Under the pieces are notes generated by a model. That model saw only the letters and a list, made by a program, of their open reading frames with translations. It was not told the origin of the DNA and did no database searches. A DNA stretch of 64,000 nt from an uncultured Lachnospiraceae bacterium. Lineage in GTDB: Bacteria; Bacillota; Clostridia; Lachnospirales; Lachnospiraceae. Position 1 is the first letter of the stretch. The number at the start of each line of letters is the position of its first letter. The position numbers and the translations under genes are program-made. The stretch lies in assembly GCA_902779445.1 (NCBI GenBank), contig CACZBM010000002.1, positions 124,001 through 188,000 on the forward strand, given 5' to 3'. Positions 38,076 through 46,933 of this stretch are shown one piece after another.

Positions 38076-39194
38076 CTACGCTAATTTATGAATTATCAGG
38101 CAGTTACCGGAATCAAAATGAATCTCCGGTCCGTTCATTATCATTGTCTTTTTCTCCATATCAAGTTTGAAGAAAGTGATGGTACTCGACTCATTATTTA
38201 TTGAGATAAGGTACTTATTGTCATCGCTCGTTGTGATGTCCTTCGGGAAGTACCCTGATACAGGGAGCACGAAGAGCTGTGTAAGTAGCCCTGTCTTCTC
38301 ATCCCTGCTGAATACCGCGACGGATTCATCTCCCGCATTACTGCATATAACGTACTTACCGTCTGCCGAAAGCTGTATCGCGTAAGCTGCACTCACGCCG
38401 TTAAAGCCTTCCTCCAGAGTGGAAACTGACTGGATTTTTGTAAATTTCGGCATGTTATCCGAATCTTCATATGTATAAACGTCCACGATACTCTTTAATT
38501 CGTGGATGATATAAGCAAACTTGCCGTCAAGCGAGAACTTGATATGGTGGGGAGCTGACTCTATCTCTGAACGGAGCACATCCACCATTGAAAGCTTACC
38601 CGTATTGTGGTCCAGTCTGTAGATCTTTGTCTGATCCATTCCCACATCTGTAGCGCAGAGATATTTATTATCCCTGGTCATCTTTACACAGTCCACATGG
38701 GGCCTGAAATTACGCTCCGCTATAGTACCTATACCCTTCTGGTATATCTCATCACAGATCTTGTCTACGCTTCCGTCACTCTTTACCGAGAGTACTGTTA
38801 CCTTTCCGTCATGATATCCTGCAACGAAAACAAATTTATCCTCATAATCCGTAGAGATATAGCAGCCTCTCATACCGTTGATATCTGTCATATTAAGGAA
38901 AGTGAGGTCTCCGTTCTTTTCAATGATAAACGCTGCTACTCCGTCATCGGTAATGGAATAAAGATATTTCCCGTTATGGGAAATGGAAATATACGACGCG
39001 TTTGTGATCTTTACCTTTGATCTTTCGGTCATACGTCCGTTATCCGGATCATAGTCAAAGATCGTGATACCGTGCTCATGGTTCAAGGTATATCCTGCAC
39101 AGTAACATACATACTTTCCTTTGGAAGTTTTCTTTGTAACCGTTTTTTTAGCGGTTGTTTTTTTCTCAATTGATCTCTTACTAACTGCTGCCAT
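38076..39194 (-). CDS. Lactonase-family beta-propeller protein with lysine-rich N-terminus
   Basis: 372 aa from ATG 39194, preceded by GGTGG; a GTG three codons earlier is less likely. After a short Lys/Thr-rich basic head (SIEKKTTAKKTVTKKTSKGK) comes a seven-bladed propeller resembling 6-phosphogluconolactonase (YVCYCAGYTLNHEHGITIFDYD, RPHVDCVKMTRDNKYLCATDVG, SAAYAIQLSADGKYVICSNAGDESVAVF). The family hydrolyses sugar lactones, but substrate cannot be assigned. It heads the potABCD operon, an unexplained pairing. The basic head recalls nucleic-acid or wall binding tails and is unusual for the family. Confidence 0.85.
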   Translation of the reverse strand: MAAVSKRSIEKKTTAKKTVTKKTSKGKYVCYCAGYTLNHEHGITIFDYDPDNGRMTERSKVKITNASYISISHNGKYLYSITDDGVAAFIIEKNGDLTFLNMTDINGMRGCYISTDYEDKFVFVAGYHDGKVTVLSVKSDGSVDKICDEIYQKGIGTIAERNFRPHVDCVKMTRDNKYLCATDVGMDQTKIYRLDHNTGKLSMVDVLRSEIESAPHHIKFSLDGKFAYIIHELKSIVDVYTYEDSDNMPKFTKIQSVSTLEEGFNGVSAAYAIQLSADGKYVICSNAGDESVAVFSRDEKTGLLTQLFVLPVSGYFPKDITTSDDNKYLISINNESSTITFFKLDMEKKTMIMNGPEIHFDSGNCLIIHKLA

Positions 39195-39216
39195 TTTCTC
39201 CACCTGCCTTTTATTC

Positions 39217-39345
39217 AGATTCTTCGCTTCGCTCAGAATGACACCGTGTAGGCTCCGCTCGAAGAATCTCTGTTTTTGTCATTCTGAGGGCTCCGCCCGA
39301 AGAATCTCTGTTTTTGTCATTCTGAGAGCTCCGCTCGAAGAATCT
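39217..39345. repeat. Type A repeat cluster, three inverted/tandem units
   Basis: agattcttcgcttcgctcag-aatgaca (39217-39243), then units of about 38 bp: a partial ggctccgctcgaagaatct, a full tgtcattctgagggctccgc-ccgaagaatct from 39277 and a full tgtcattctgagagctccgc-tcgaagaatct from 39315 to 39345. Between aroC and the lactonase gene. Confidence 0.88.
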
Positions 39346-39350
39346 TCTCT

Positions 39351-40448
39351 CTACTTGTATATTCGCTTCACATCTGACATTCTGCTGCTCATATTCCTGA
39401 GTATCATATCCGCAGTAACGATACCGGCCATACATTCTACCACTACTATGGCTCTCGGTACTATTAAAGGATCATGCCGGCCCTTTATTACAAGCTCTTT
39501 CTCTTCTTTTTCCCTGTTAACAGTTTTTTGCAGTCTTGCAATTGACGGAGTGGGTTTTACCGCTGCCCTGAATATAATATCCGATCCGTCACTCATTCCT
39601 CCCAGCGTTCCGCCGGAATGATTGGTTTCTTTTATGATACGGCCGTTTTCTGCTCTGAAGGGATCATTATTTTCAGAGCCCTTTAATTCCGCTGCCTTAA
39701 ATCCGTCTCCTATTTCAAAACCCTTGACAGCACCTATGGACATAACAGCCTTCGAAAGCTCTGCATCGTACTTATCAAATACAGGTTCTCCAAGGCCCGC
39801 CGGAAGATTTTTTATCATGCATTCTATCACACCACCGAAAGAATCACATTCTCCGGAAGCTGAATCCAGAAATTCGGAAACCTTTTCGTATGTGTCCCTG
39901 TCAGGCAGTCCTAAAGGGTTATTCAACGCTTCGGCGTATTCCGTTATCATGCCCTGCACTTCAAAAGGTCCGATCTTCCTTGCATATGCGTGAACCTCTA
40001 TGCCCAGTTCTGAAAGAAGCTTTAATGCAACCGCTCCTGCAGCCACTCTTGCTGCCGTTTCCCTGCCTGAAGATCTGCCTCCGCCTCTATAGTCACGGAA
40101 TCCGTACTTTTCATCAAAGGTAAAATCTGCGTGTCCCGGACGGTAAGTATCTTTTAATTCCGAATAATCTCTGGAATGCTGGTCTTTATTCCTTATGAGA
40201 AGGGCGATCGGCGTGCCTTCTGTCTTACCTTCGAATACGCCGGAAAGGATCTCTACTTCATCCCCTTCATTTCTGGCAGTAGTAAACCTGGATGTACCGG
40301 GGCGTCTCCTGTCCATATACTTCTGTATGAATCCTTCATCCAGAGAGATCCCTGCCGGACAGCCGTCAACAACTGCTCCGATCGCCGGTCCGTGTGATTC
40401 TCCAAAAGTCGTGACTTTAAATAATGTTCCGTAGGTAGAACCTGCCAT
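39351..40448 (-). CDS. aroC: Chorismate synthase
   Basis: Last step of the shikimate pathway, FMN-dependent conversion of EPSP to chorismate. 365 aa from the ATG at 40448 with AAAGGA ribosome site; an upstream in-frame start is not supported. Motifs TTFGESHGPAIGAVVDGCPAG, RRRPGTSRFTTARNEGDEVEILSG, ADFTFDEKYGFRDYRGGGRSSGRETAARVAAG and SHTGGTLGG-like NHSGGTLGGMSDGS. Other aro genes are absent here. TAG stop five bases from the repeat cluster downstream. Confidence 0.97.
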   Translation of the reverse strand: MAGSTYGTLFKVTTFGESHGPAIGAVVDGCPAGISLDEGFIQKYMDRRRPGTSRFTTARNEGDEVEILSGVFEGKTEGTPIALLIRNKDQHSRDYSELKDTYRPGHADFTFDEKYGFRDYRGGGRSSGRETAARVAAGAVALKLLSELGIEVHAYARKIGPFEVQGMITEYAEALNNPLGLPDRDTYEKVSEFLDSASGECDSFGGVIECMIKNLPAGLGEPVFDKYDAELSKAVMSIGAVKGFEIGDGFKAAELKGSENNDPFRAENGRIIKETNHSGGTLGGMSDGSDIIFRAAVKPTPSIARLQKTVNREKEEKELVIKGRHDPLIVPRAIVVVECMAGIVTADMILRNMSSRMSDVKRIYK

Positions 40449-40517
40449 ATAGATCCTTTCAAAATATTTATTAGCCCCCACTATAACACAGGAATGCCTA
40501 TAATTAAATATAGAAAT

Positions 40518-41033
40518 TCACTGAACGTCTGAACGGCTGATACGCGGAACTTCATCCATGTGAAGGTATTTACTTAAAGATTTCACTATGAAATCGTGAT
40601 CCTGAACATGATTCAGTCCTGAAACAAGGATGATCCCCACTACTCCTGCTTCTTCCACCCGGACAGGGAATCCACCTCCGCAGCAGGCATATACATTTTC
40701 ATCCATGAACTTATCAGCCATTGTCTGGTCATTTTCCTTCAATCTCATGAACCAGGATAGGGAGCTGACTTCAGTCCGGAGGACCGTATTAAACTTCCTG
40801 TTCATCCAGGCTATGTTATCAAGGTTTGTTCCCTCTCTTAACGCTTGATAAACTACAAGTCCGTTGGTACGGCGAATACTGATGGCTATATTAAGATCCT
40901 TCTTCACGGCTTCCTGCAGCATGAAGTTACCGAGAGCCGTAGCATCCTCATTGGTAAAATGACTGAATTGGAGGATCTCCTCCTGCATATCCAGTATCCT
41001 TCTTATCTCCTCAACTGTTTTTTCTTTTTCCAT
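40518..41033 (-). CDS. UPF0303 / heme-degrading-domain-like protein
   Basis: 171 aa from the ATG at 41033: AGGAGG lies 7 bp upstream, whereas the ATG six bases earlier is too close. Contains the UPF0303 (YBR137W/HbpS-like) landmarks SIRRTNGLVVYQALREGTNLDNIAWMNRK and CGGGFPVRVEEAGVVGIILVSGL. Soluble, single domain. Relatives bind heme or assist tail-anchored protein insertion in yeast; in bacteria the role is unknown. No obvious functional link to hypA or aroC on either side. Confidence 0.88.
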   Translation of the reverse strand: MEKEKTVEEIRRILDMQEEILQFSHFTNEDATALGNFMLQEAVKKDLNIAISIRRTNGLVVYQALREGTNLDNIAWMNRKFNTVLRTEVSSLSWFMRLKENDQTMADKFMDENVYACCGGGFPVRVEEAGVVGIILVSGLNHVQDHDFIVKSLSKYLHMDEVPRISRSDVQ

Positions 41034-41051
41034 GATCATTCCTCCTAGATC

Positions 41052-41108
41052 AGATCCTTCGCTTCGCTCAGGATTACTCTTAGTCTTGTGCTTTAGCCCG
41101 AAGGATCT
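41052..41108. repeat. Type A repeat, degenerate
   Basis: agatccttcgcttcgctcag-gatta at the left, gctttagcccgaaggatct at the right; the outer tgtcat ends are eroded. The hypA TAG stop is made from its right end (gatcta). Confidence 0.75.
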
Positions 41109-41448
41109 ATGTTACCTCTATCGATCTCACATAAAACTCTCTTCCGCTTCCTTTTACGAGTTTTCCCTGAGACCCGCATTTAGGACAGTTAAAGCTCTTT
41201 TCATGAGGAAACTCTGTCCCGCATTCGCTGCAAAGAAGCGTTGACGGCAGAAAGGTAAAGTTGAGCTTTGCCTTTTCGCAGGTATGTCCTTCCGACAGAA
41301 GATCGAAATAAGTCTGAACGCACTCTCCTATTATTCCGGATAGTTCTCCGATCACAAGATTTATCTCATTGATCTTTTTTATATTTTTCTCTTCACTCTC
41401 TTTATCAAGAGTCTTAATAAGGTCCTGTACCACCGGGAGTTCATGCAT
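41107..41448 (-). CDS. hypA: Nickel metallochaperone HypA
   Basis: Delivers nickel with HypB to hydrogenase (or other nickel enzyme) precursors. 113 aa from ATG 41448, chosen because the mature family starts MHE with His2 as nickel ligand ([17 protein letters not shown]). Zinc site [21 protein letters not shown] at residues about 72-92. Overlaps the trpS 3' end by 8 bp, so the start is set by homology rather than by a strong ribosome site. hypB lies about 21 kb away, and no other maturation genes are seen. Confidence 0.92.
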   Translation of the reverse strand: MHELPVVQDLIKTLDKESEEKNIKKINEINLVIGELSGIIGECVQTYFDLLSEGHTCEKAKLNFTFLPSTLLCSECGTEFPHEKSFNCPKCGSQGKLVKGSGREFYVRSIEVT

Positions 41449-42532
41449 TTTTATATCTCTCAGCCTGCTCATGAATGAGTGCAGCATCATCAAAATAATT
41501 GATCTTCATGGCTTCTTTCACTTCATGAAGAGTACGTGCTGCCACTTCTCTTGAGAATTCTGTTCCCTTTTTCAGTACTTCATATACATAAGGGATATCC
41601 CTCTCAAATTCATGGCGTCTCTCCCTTATGGGGCGAAGGGTTTCCTGAAGAACGTTATTCAGGAATTTCTTTACTTTAACATCACCTAAACCGCCTCTTC
41701 TGTAATGATCCTTCATCTCATCTAGATTCTTATAATCCGGGCAGTATTCAGTAAAGAAGTCATCATTTGAAAAGGCATCCAGATACTGGAATACAGTATT
41801 TCCTTCCACCTTTCCGGGATCTTCGACCCTAAGGTGGTCGGGATCCGTAAACATGCTCATTACACTTTTCTTGATAGCGTCTTCCTCATCTGCAAGATAA
41901 ATACAGTTTCCGATGGATTTACTCATCTTTGCCTGTCCGTCTGTACCGGGAAGCCTCAAACATGACTTATCATCAGATAGCATGATCTCCGGTTCTACAA
42001 GGGTCTCACCATATACGGAATTAAATTTACGAACGATCTCCCTTGTCTGCTCGATCATAGGTTCCTGATCTTCACCAACAGGAACCGTTGTTGCCTTAAA
42101 TGCCGTTATGTCACTGGCCTGACTAATGGGATATGTAAAGAAACCTACGGGTATGCTGGCTTCAAAATTCCTCATCTGTATCTCTGCTTTAACAGTGGGA
42201 TTTCTCTGTACTCTCGATACTGTTACAAGGTTCATATAATAAAACGTAAGCTCGGTAAGCTCAGGTATCTGGGACTGAATGAGAATATGGGTCTTTTCAG
42301 GATCCAGCCCGCATGCGAGATAGTCAAGAGCCACTTCCACTATATTCTGTCTCACCTTCTCGGGATTCTCCGCGTTATCCGTAAGAGCCTGTGCATCGGC
42401 TATCATTACGAAAATGTCCTTAAATTCTCCTGAATTCTGCAGGTCAACCCTGCACCGCAGCGACCCCACATAATGTCCTATGTGAAGTCTTCCTGTAGGT
42501 CTGTCACCGGTTAAAATGATTTTTTCTGCCAA
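41441..42532 (-). CDS. trpS: Tryptophanyl-tRNA synthetase
   Basis: Class I synthetase, 363 aa, slightly longer than the usual 330-340. HIGH motif in [16 protein letters not shown] (residues about 9-24), KMSKS motif [10 protein letters not shown] near residue 200. The start overlaps the 3' end of the DUF5662 gene by 22 bp. No T-box leader fits in the available space, so regulation from an upstream promoter is likely. Confidence 0.96.
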   Translation of the reverse strand: MAEKIILTGDRPTGRLHIGHYVGSLRCRVDLQNSGEFKDIFVMIADAQALTDNAENPEKVRQNIVEVALDYLACGLDPEKTHILIQSQIPELTELTFYYMNLVTVSRVQRNPTVKAEIQMRNFEASIPVGFFTYPISQASDITAFKATTVPVGEDQEPMIEQTREIVRKFNSVYGETLVEPEIMLSDDKSCLRLPGTDGQAKMSKSIGNCIYLADEEDAIKKSVMSMFTDPDHLRVEDPGKVEGNTVFQYLDAFSNDDFFTEYCPDYKNLDEMKDHYRRGGLGDVKVKKFLNNVLQETLRPIRERRHEFERDIPYVYEVLKKGTEFSREVAARTLHEVKEAMKINYFDDAALIHEQAERYKNA

Positions 42533-43104
42533 AGTCTTTTCCTCTTTCTTTTTAGTAATCTGTATTTAATAAAGTTAAAAGTCTTTTCCTCCCCATATAC
42601 CGAGAGCATCTTCAGAAGAGCATACAGAAACCTTTTTGTCTCCTCATGCATGGGAATATCGAAATAACCCTTCATAAGATATTTTAACGGCATATCATCG
42701 GTATAGTGTCCTTTATTATATATTTTGGAAGCAGCTATCCTGTCCATAAGCATCTCAACAACATATCTGACCGGCATCCTGACCGGAATAGTCAGGTCCT
42801 CTGAATATCTGGCATTACTATTATAGTCTATCCAGTATTCATAGTGATGTTTATTTCTGCCTTTATGATGGAGCCAGGCCGACGAATACCCGATCTCTTC
42901 ACGTTCTGCGTTATTAGGGCTCCTGTTCCCCTGATAATACCTCGCACCTACTATGAATTCCTCAGGCGAATACTTTGACAGGTCGTGTAAGATCCCCTGC
43001 CGGTACAATCCCACCTTGAAGCATCCCTTCATAACCTCTATCTTATGCTCGGTGATCGTCAGGAAGTGCTTTATGATGTTTTCAGGATGCAGCCTTGTTT
43101 TCAT
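42511..43104 (-). CDS. DUF5662 family protein
   Basis: 197 aa from ATG 43104, five bases after the TraX stop and preceded by GGTGA. Motifs [22 protein letters not shown] and [20 protein letters not shown] are the His/Asp-rich landmarks of DUF5662 and could bind a metal, in a manner like HD-type hydrolases; this is inference. The C-terminus is very basic ([16 protein letters not shown]). Cytosolic. Sits between traX and trpS in a tightly packed row. Confidence 0.8.
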   Translation of the reverse strand: MKTRLHPENIIKHFLTITEHKIEVMKGCFKVGLYRQGILHDLSKYSPEEFIVGARYYQGNRSPNNAEREEIGYSSAWLHHKGRNKHHYEYWIDYNSNARYSEDLTIPVRMPVRYVVEMLMDRIAASKIYNKGHYTDDMPLKYLMKGYFDIPMHEETKRFLYALLKMLSVYGEEKTFNFIKYRLLKRKRKRLWQKKSF

Positions 43105-43108
43105 CTTT

Positions 43109-43750
43109 TCACCAGATAAGATATTCTCTCGCAAAATAGATCATCAGAAGATGGACCGGATAAAATGCATAAAAAAAGTATTTCCATGAAGGTCCTTTCT
43201 TACCGTTATATAATCCGATAGGGATAAGAGCCAATGCTCCGGCCACCTGTATCTTTGTCGCAAACAGCCTTACATTGGCACTTATGATATTTATGTTCTT
43301 AAACAGCGGAAGATCCCTGAGCGCCGCAAATGAAAGTATCATCCATATTCCCGGATATCTGTAATCACAGTGTATCTGCTGTGCTGTCACCATAATTGAA
43401 ACAATGATAAGGATCTTAAGATACAGTACATCCGTCCATTTGATAAGGTACAGCATCAGAAGTCCTAAAAACAGGGTGAAGTATACATTTTGGGAACTGA
43501 GATCCACTATGCCGTCCTTAAGTGCGAGATCAAACGGAACCTCTGATATAAGGGCAAATATCCCCATCCTGAATAAATACTTTTTCACATTTTTCGTGTG
43601 ATAAAAGCCTTCCACAAGGAGAAATGCAAATATCGGAAATGATAATCTCCCCACATACCTCATCCATAATGCATCCGGATATATTGATGCTCCCAGATGA
43701 TCAATGACCATCGATATACAGGCCAGGATCTTTAACGTAAAGACTGACAT
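43109..43750 (-). CDS. TraX family membrane protein
   Basis: 213 aa, about six hydrophobic segments. N-terminus LKILACISMVIDHLGASIYP with the conserved His of TraX proteins, then RYVGRLSFPIFAFLLVEGFYHTKN and RMGIFALISEVPFDL. In F plasmids TraX acetylates pilin; chromosomal homologues in Clostridia are widespread and probably acyltransferases of unknown target. No conjugation genes nearby. Confidence 0.88.
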   Translation of the reverse strand: MSVFTLKILACISMVIDHLGASIYPDALWMRYVGRLSFPIFAFLLVEGFYHTKNVKKYLFRMGIFALISEVPFDLALKDGIVDLSSQNVYFTLFLGLLMLYLIKWTDVLYLKILIIVSIMVTAQQIHCDYRYPGIWMILSFAALRDLPLFKNINIISANVRLFATKIQVAGALALIPIGLYNGKKGPSWKYFFYAFYPVHLLMIYFAREYLIW

Positions 43751-43756
43751 ATCTTA

Positions 43757-45517
43757 TCATCCTGCCTTCAAAATAATAACTGAGCGGGCCGGGCAATTAA
43801 GTATCCCGTTTTCTATAACGGGCTTTGTCTTATCCTCATTGGTATTCATGACCACGGTCCAGTCACCCTTTTTATCGGGCTTTGGAAGAGCAAGCCTCTC
43901 CTCCTGCCAGTGCATGTTAAAGGCACAGTAATAAAGTGCTTTTCCGGAATACATGACTCCTATATGCCTGAAATAATCGTAAAACAGAGCTTTCCAGGCC
44001 ATCTCTCCATGGAATGAGGTCTCAGGAAAACGTCCTTCCTTTTCATTAAGCGAATATCTGAATATGGGGTTTGCTTTTCTTACAGAAATAAGCTTACTTA
44101 CAAACTCAAAGGTTCCGGAATTTTTATCCAGATCACCCCAGTCAAGCCAGGTCACGGTATTATCCAGGCAGTACGGGTTATTATTTCCCTTCTGGGAATT
44201 CCTGAATTCATCTCCCATAAATATCCTGGGAGTACCCCTCGACAACAAGAGATACGTGAAAGCATTCTTTATCTGCCTGTCTCTTAAGGAGATCACTGCC
44301 TTTCTGCGGCTCTTTCCTTCCATACCGCAGTTCCATGAATAATTACTGTCGGTGCCGTCGGTATTGTCTTCCCCGTTATCCTCATTATGCTTTCTGTCAA
44401 AGCTCACCATGTCATTCATGGTCATGGTATTAAATGCCGCCATGAAATTAATGAGTCCGTATCTTTCAGGCTCCTCAAGAAGATGCTTAGCAAACCTGCT
44501 CAACATATCTGCATCGCTTTTTAAGAATCTACGGTTATCAAAGAGGAAATCATAATTCAGGATCGAAACTCTGTCTCTTCTCTTTTCATCTATATAGTTA
44601 ATGGCATCCGGATCCACTACACTCTCAAAAATAAGCTTTGTGTCCGTAAGATAAGGGTCCCTTAATATGTCTTTTGCAGGGATCTCCGCACCGAAGAGTC
44701 CGAAACCATCCACACCGTATTCCAATACCCAGTGCCGCATTACATCAGTCACGTATCTGGGTATAAGGTTTGGCTCGAAATACAGATCTACAAGTACTTC
44801 GATATCTTCTTTATGAAGCTTATCCACCATATCCTTAAAAGATGCTATACCATCTCCCTTAGCGGAAAAACTGTTTTTGGGGACAAAATAATTCCCTTCT
44901 GTAAAGCCCCAGTAATTAAGCCTTTTACCGGATTTATTATTTGCAGAGGAGGGCTTCAGCGCTTCTTCCTGATCCACGGGCTCCTTAGTCTCAATTATCT
45001 CATTAAAATCATAAGGAGGCATTAGTTCAACCGCATTTATGCCAAGTTTCCTTAAATACGGGATCTTTTCCACTATGCCTTCAAAGGTACCGCGGTTAAT
45101 GACTCCCGAACTCTTATGCTTTGTAAAACCTCTCACATGAAGGTGGTAAAGGATGATATCCGAAAAACGTCTGCTTTTACATTTGGCCGGTTTATTACCG
45201 TTATCTCCATCAGTAAATCTGCCAACAGGCTGAAAATGACCCCATTTTTCATCACCGGAAATCTTCATGGCATAGGGATCAACAAATGTATTTTCCCCGC
45301 TTACGAATCTATATGCAGTATTATCAATATCCACATCTTTTAGTTCCATTGAACACACAGAACCCACTGTGAATGCCGGATCGAAGGGGATCTCCTTTTT
45401 AGAACCGTCCTTTAAGCTGATAAGCTGTAATTTAAGTGCGGTATTTCCCGGATTCTCCGCCAAAATGCGGATCGTATCAGAATGATCTAATATTTTTGCC
45501 TGATTCGACTTACTCAT
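43757..45517 (-). CDS. GH13 debranching-type (isoamylase/GlgX-like) protein, catalytic residues lost
   Basis: 586 aa. Fold landmarks of the GlgX/isoamylase/TreX group are clear: YHLHVRGFTKH, NYWGFTEGNYFVPKNSF, RKHNEDNGEDNTDGTDSNYS, SWNCGMEG, SRGTPRIFMGDEF and NNPYCLDN. Yet the active site has changed: the nucleophile region reads GVDGFGLFGAE, with Phe275 where Asp is expected and Gly273 for Arg, and the transition-state HD pair is Phe362-Asn363 (AAFNTMTMND). The acid/base Glu may remain (LIFESVVDP). The frame is intact, so it is probably a non-catalytic glucan-binding or regulatory paralogue. N-terminus is short, about 110 residues before the barrel. Likely linked to glycogen metabolism, as is glgB 21 kb away. 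Confidence 0.85.
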   Translation of the reverse strand: MSKSNQAKILDHSDTIRILAENPGNTALKLQLISLKDGSKKEIPFDPAFTVGSVCSMELKDVDIDNTAYRFVSGENTFVDPYAMKISGDEKWGHFQPVGRFTDGDNGNKPAKCKSRRFSDIILYHLHVRGFTKHKSSGVINRGTFEGIVEKIPYLRKLGINAVELMPPYDFNEIIETKEPVDQEEALKPSSANNKSGKRLNYWGFTEGNYFVPKNSFSAKGDGIASFKDMVDKLHKEDIEVLVDLYFEPNLIPRYVTDVMRHWVLEYGVDGFGLFGAEIPAKDILRDPYLTDTKLIFESVVDPDAINYIDEKRRDRVSILNYDFLFDNRRFLKSDADMLSRFAKHLLEEPERYGLINFMAAFNTMTMNDMVSFDRKHNEDNGEDNTDGTDSNYSWNCGMEGKSRRKAVISLRDRQIKNAFTYLLLSRGTPRIFMGDEFRNSQKGNNNPYCLDNTVTWLDWGDLDKNSGTFEFVSKLISVRKANPIFRYSLNEKEGRFPETSFHGEMAWKALFYDYFRHIGVMYSGKALYYCAFNMHWQEERLALPKPDKKGDWTVVMNTNEDKTKPVIENGILNCPARSVIILKAG

Positions 45518-45553
45518 AAGCGTAATTCTATCACAATTTCAGGAAAATATTAA

Positions 45554-45583
45554 GCAAAAAAAGAAGCAGGGGAAACCCTGCTC
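45554..45583 (-). terminator. Terminator of the charged-protein gene
   Basis: Minus strand GGAGCAGGG-TTT-CCCCTGCTTC followed by TTTTTTTG, 20 bp after the stop at 45604. Confidence 0.88.
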
Positions 45584-45603
45584 CTTGATCTTCGTATAGT
45601 TTA

Positions 45604-46617
45604 TTATGATACTTCCTGAACTATCACTCTGTTATTTGCTGTATTCTCATTGACAGTATCGGTTGCTGTCTGGTTCTCAGCTGCCGCGATATTCGCTGAA
45701 TTATCGTTTTCAGCTACATAACCTGAATTGAGGTTTACCGTGATGTTTTCAATTTCCTCATTGTCTTCTGCAGTTTCAGGAACCTCAGAAACCCTGACAG
45801 CAATTTCTTCTCTTTCTCTGTCGTTTATCTCTGTCCGGTTTGTACCAACGGCACTATCGTCTTCTTCCATTTCCTTAACAGAGGATGTGACATCATAAGG
45901 GCTGTCTGCAAACGAGAACTTAACCTTATACTGATCTCTGTTCTCACTTCTTAACTCATCGGACTTTTCTTCCCGGATCTCGGCCCTGTTCTCTCTGACT
46001 TCTTTCCTTCTGTTCTCCGCTTTATCTGTCTGAAGGTCGTTTAGTCTTTCTGCTTCTCTGCGCTTCGATTCTCTTGCCTTTTCTTCTCTTGCCTTTTCAA
46101 GCTTATCCTGCTCTGTAGGCTCTTTCCTGATGTTGGCCTTTATATCCTCTTTCTCTTTCCGGACAGGCTTTTCAGTTTCTCGCGCTTCAACCTCAGGCCT
46201 TTCTTTCTGGTCAGTTATCTCAACTTTTCTGCGGTTATCTTCAGATCTATCCTCCGCAGCCTTGGAAACTCTGTCAGCATTATCGGCGGCCTCATTCCCG
46301 TTCTCAACAGCTTTATTTCTGCTGCTGACAGCTTTTATAGTTTCATTCAAAAGCTTAAACCGGTCGAAAGCCCTGTCCATCTCGTTAAGATCTTTGCTGA
46401 TCCCGAGATTAAGAGCAGTGCTGGAAACAGCTTTGGCAACACCCTCATCTGAGACAGTAACAGTATCCCCGTCCTTTGAGGCTCCTCCGTTCGCCCGGAT
46501 CAGAGATCTCTTTTCCAGATCATCTCCCGACGGGATCGTTCTTAAATTGTTATTGCTGCTTCCGGTGGCAGGAGCAGTATCTGTAACCCTGTGCAGACTT
46601 ACAGCATCGACTTTCAT
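45604..46617 (-). CDS. Highly charged, low-complexity protein of unknown function
   Basis: 337 aa from ATG 46617, with AGGGAGGT 8 bases upstream; an earlier in-frame start is unsupported. Residues 1-110 may fold (GDTVTVSDEGVAKAVSSTAL, DLNEMDRAFDRFKLLNE); the VTVSDEG pattern faintly recalls N-termini of flagellar regulators, but not enough to name it. Residues about 115-240 are almost entirely Glu/Lys/Arg/Asp (KAREEKARESKRREAERL), likely helical or disordered, and the C-terminus is Asn/Thr/Val-rich. No signal peptide. Monocistronic, with its own promoter and terminator. Confidence 0.75.
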   Translation of the reverse strand: MKVDAVSLHRVTDTAPATGSSNNNLRTIPSGDDLEKRSLIRANGGASKDGDTVTVSDEGVAKAVSSTALNLGISKDLNEMDRAFDRFKLLNETIKAVSSRNKAVENGNEAADNADRVSKAAEDRSEDNRRKVEITDQKERPEVEARETEKPVRKEKEDIKANIRKEPTEQDKLEKAREEKARESKRREAERLNDLQTDKAENRRKEVRENRAEIREEKSDELRSENRDQYKVKFSFADSPYDVTSSVKEMEEDDSAVGTNRTEINDREREEIAVRVSEVPETAEDNEEIENITVNLNSGYVAENDNSANIAAAENQTATDTVNENTANNRVIVQEVS

Positions 46618-46734
46618 ACACCCACCTCCCTTGCAATACTGAAACCGTATCAACAAGGAACTAATTAAATAAGGAATACCAAATAACCCGGATCACAAAC
46701 TTACCCATTAAAAAATCTATGATCACACATGTTC

Positions 46735-46762
46735 ATAATACCATAAAATGTCAAAATTGCAA
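46735..46762 (-). promoter_or_regulatory. Promoter candidate for the charged-protein gene
   Basis: Minus strand -35 TTGCAA (46757-46762), 16-bp spacer, -10 TATTAT (46735-46740), about 120 bp upstream of the start at 46617. Confidence 0.5.
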
Positions 46763-46800
46763 GTACAATTTTAAATTTTGTCCATGCATTTAGGGGGTCA

Positions 46801-46832
46801 GGGAGTCACTGAGAACCGTCCCCGTTGACTCT
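46801..46832. repeat. Type B repeat, uninterrupted copy
   Basis: gggagtcactgagaaccgtc-cccgttgactct: ends gggagtca and tgactc are inverted. Same element as the outer parts of the composite at 3988-4140, in the opposite orientation. The rest of 46618-46933 holds only a promoter candidate and AT-rich DNA. Confidence 0.75.
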
Positions 46833-46933
46833 ATGTTTCATACTTCACTCCTTCCTCATCCACCGCAAGGAGATTTCTTCATTAAAACCGCATCCTGAAT
46901 ATTTATACTCACGAAAACCGGAAATGGCAGATT

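Noticed and set aside
41449..41493. Longer hypA start adding [15 protein letters not shown]
   Set aside because: HypA needs the N-terminal MHE for nickel binding; the extension is trpS coding sequence in another frame.
43109..43750. TraX-like gene as a sign of a conjugative element
   Set aside because: No relaxase, type IV secretion or integrase genes are nearby; chromosomal TraX homologues are common in Clostridia.
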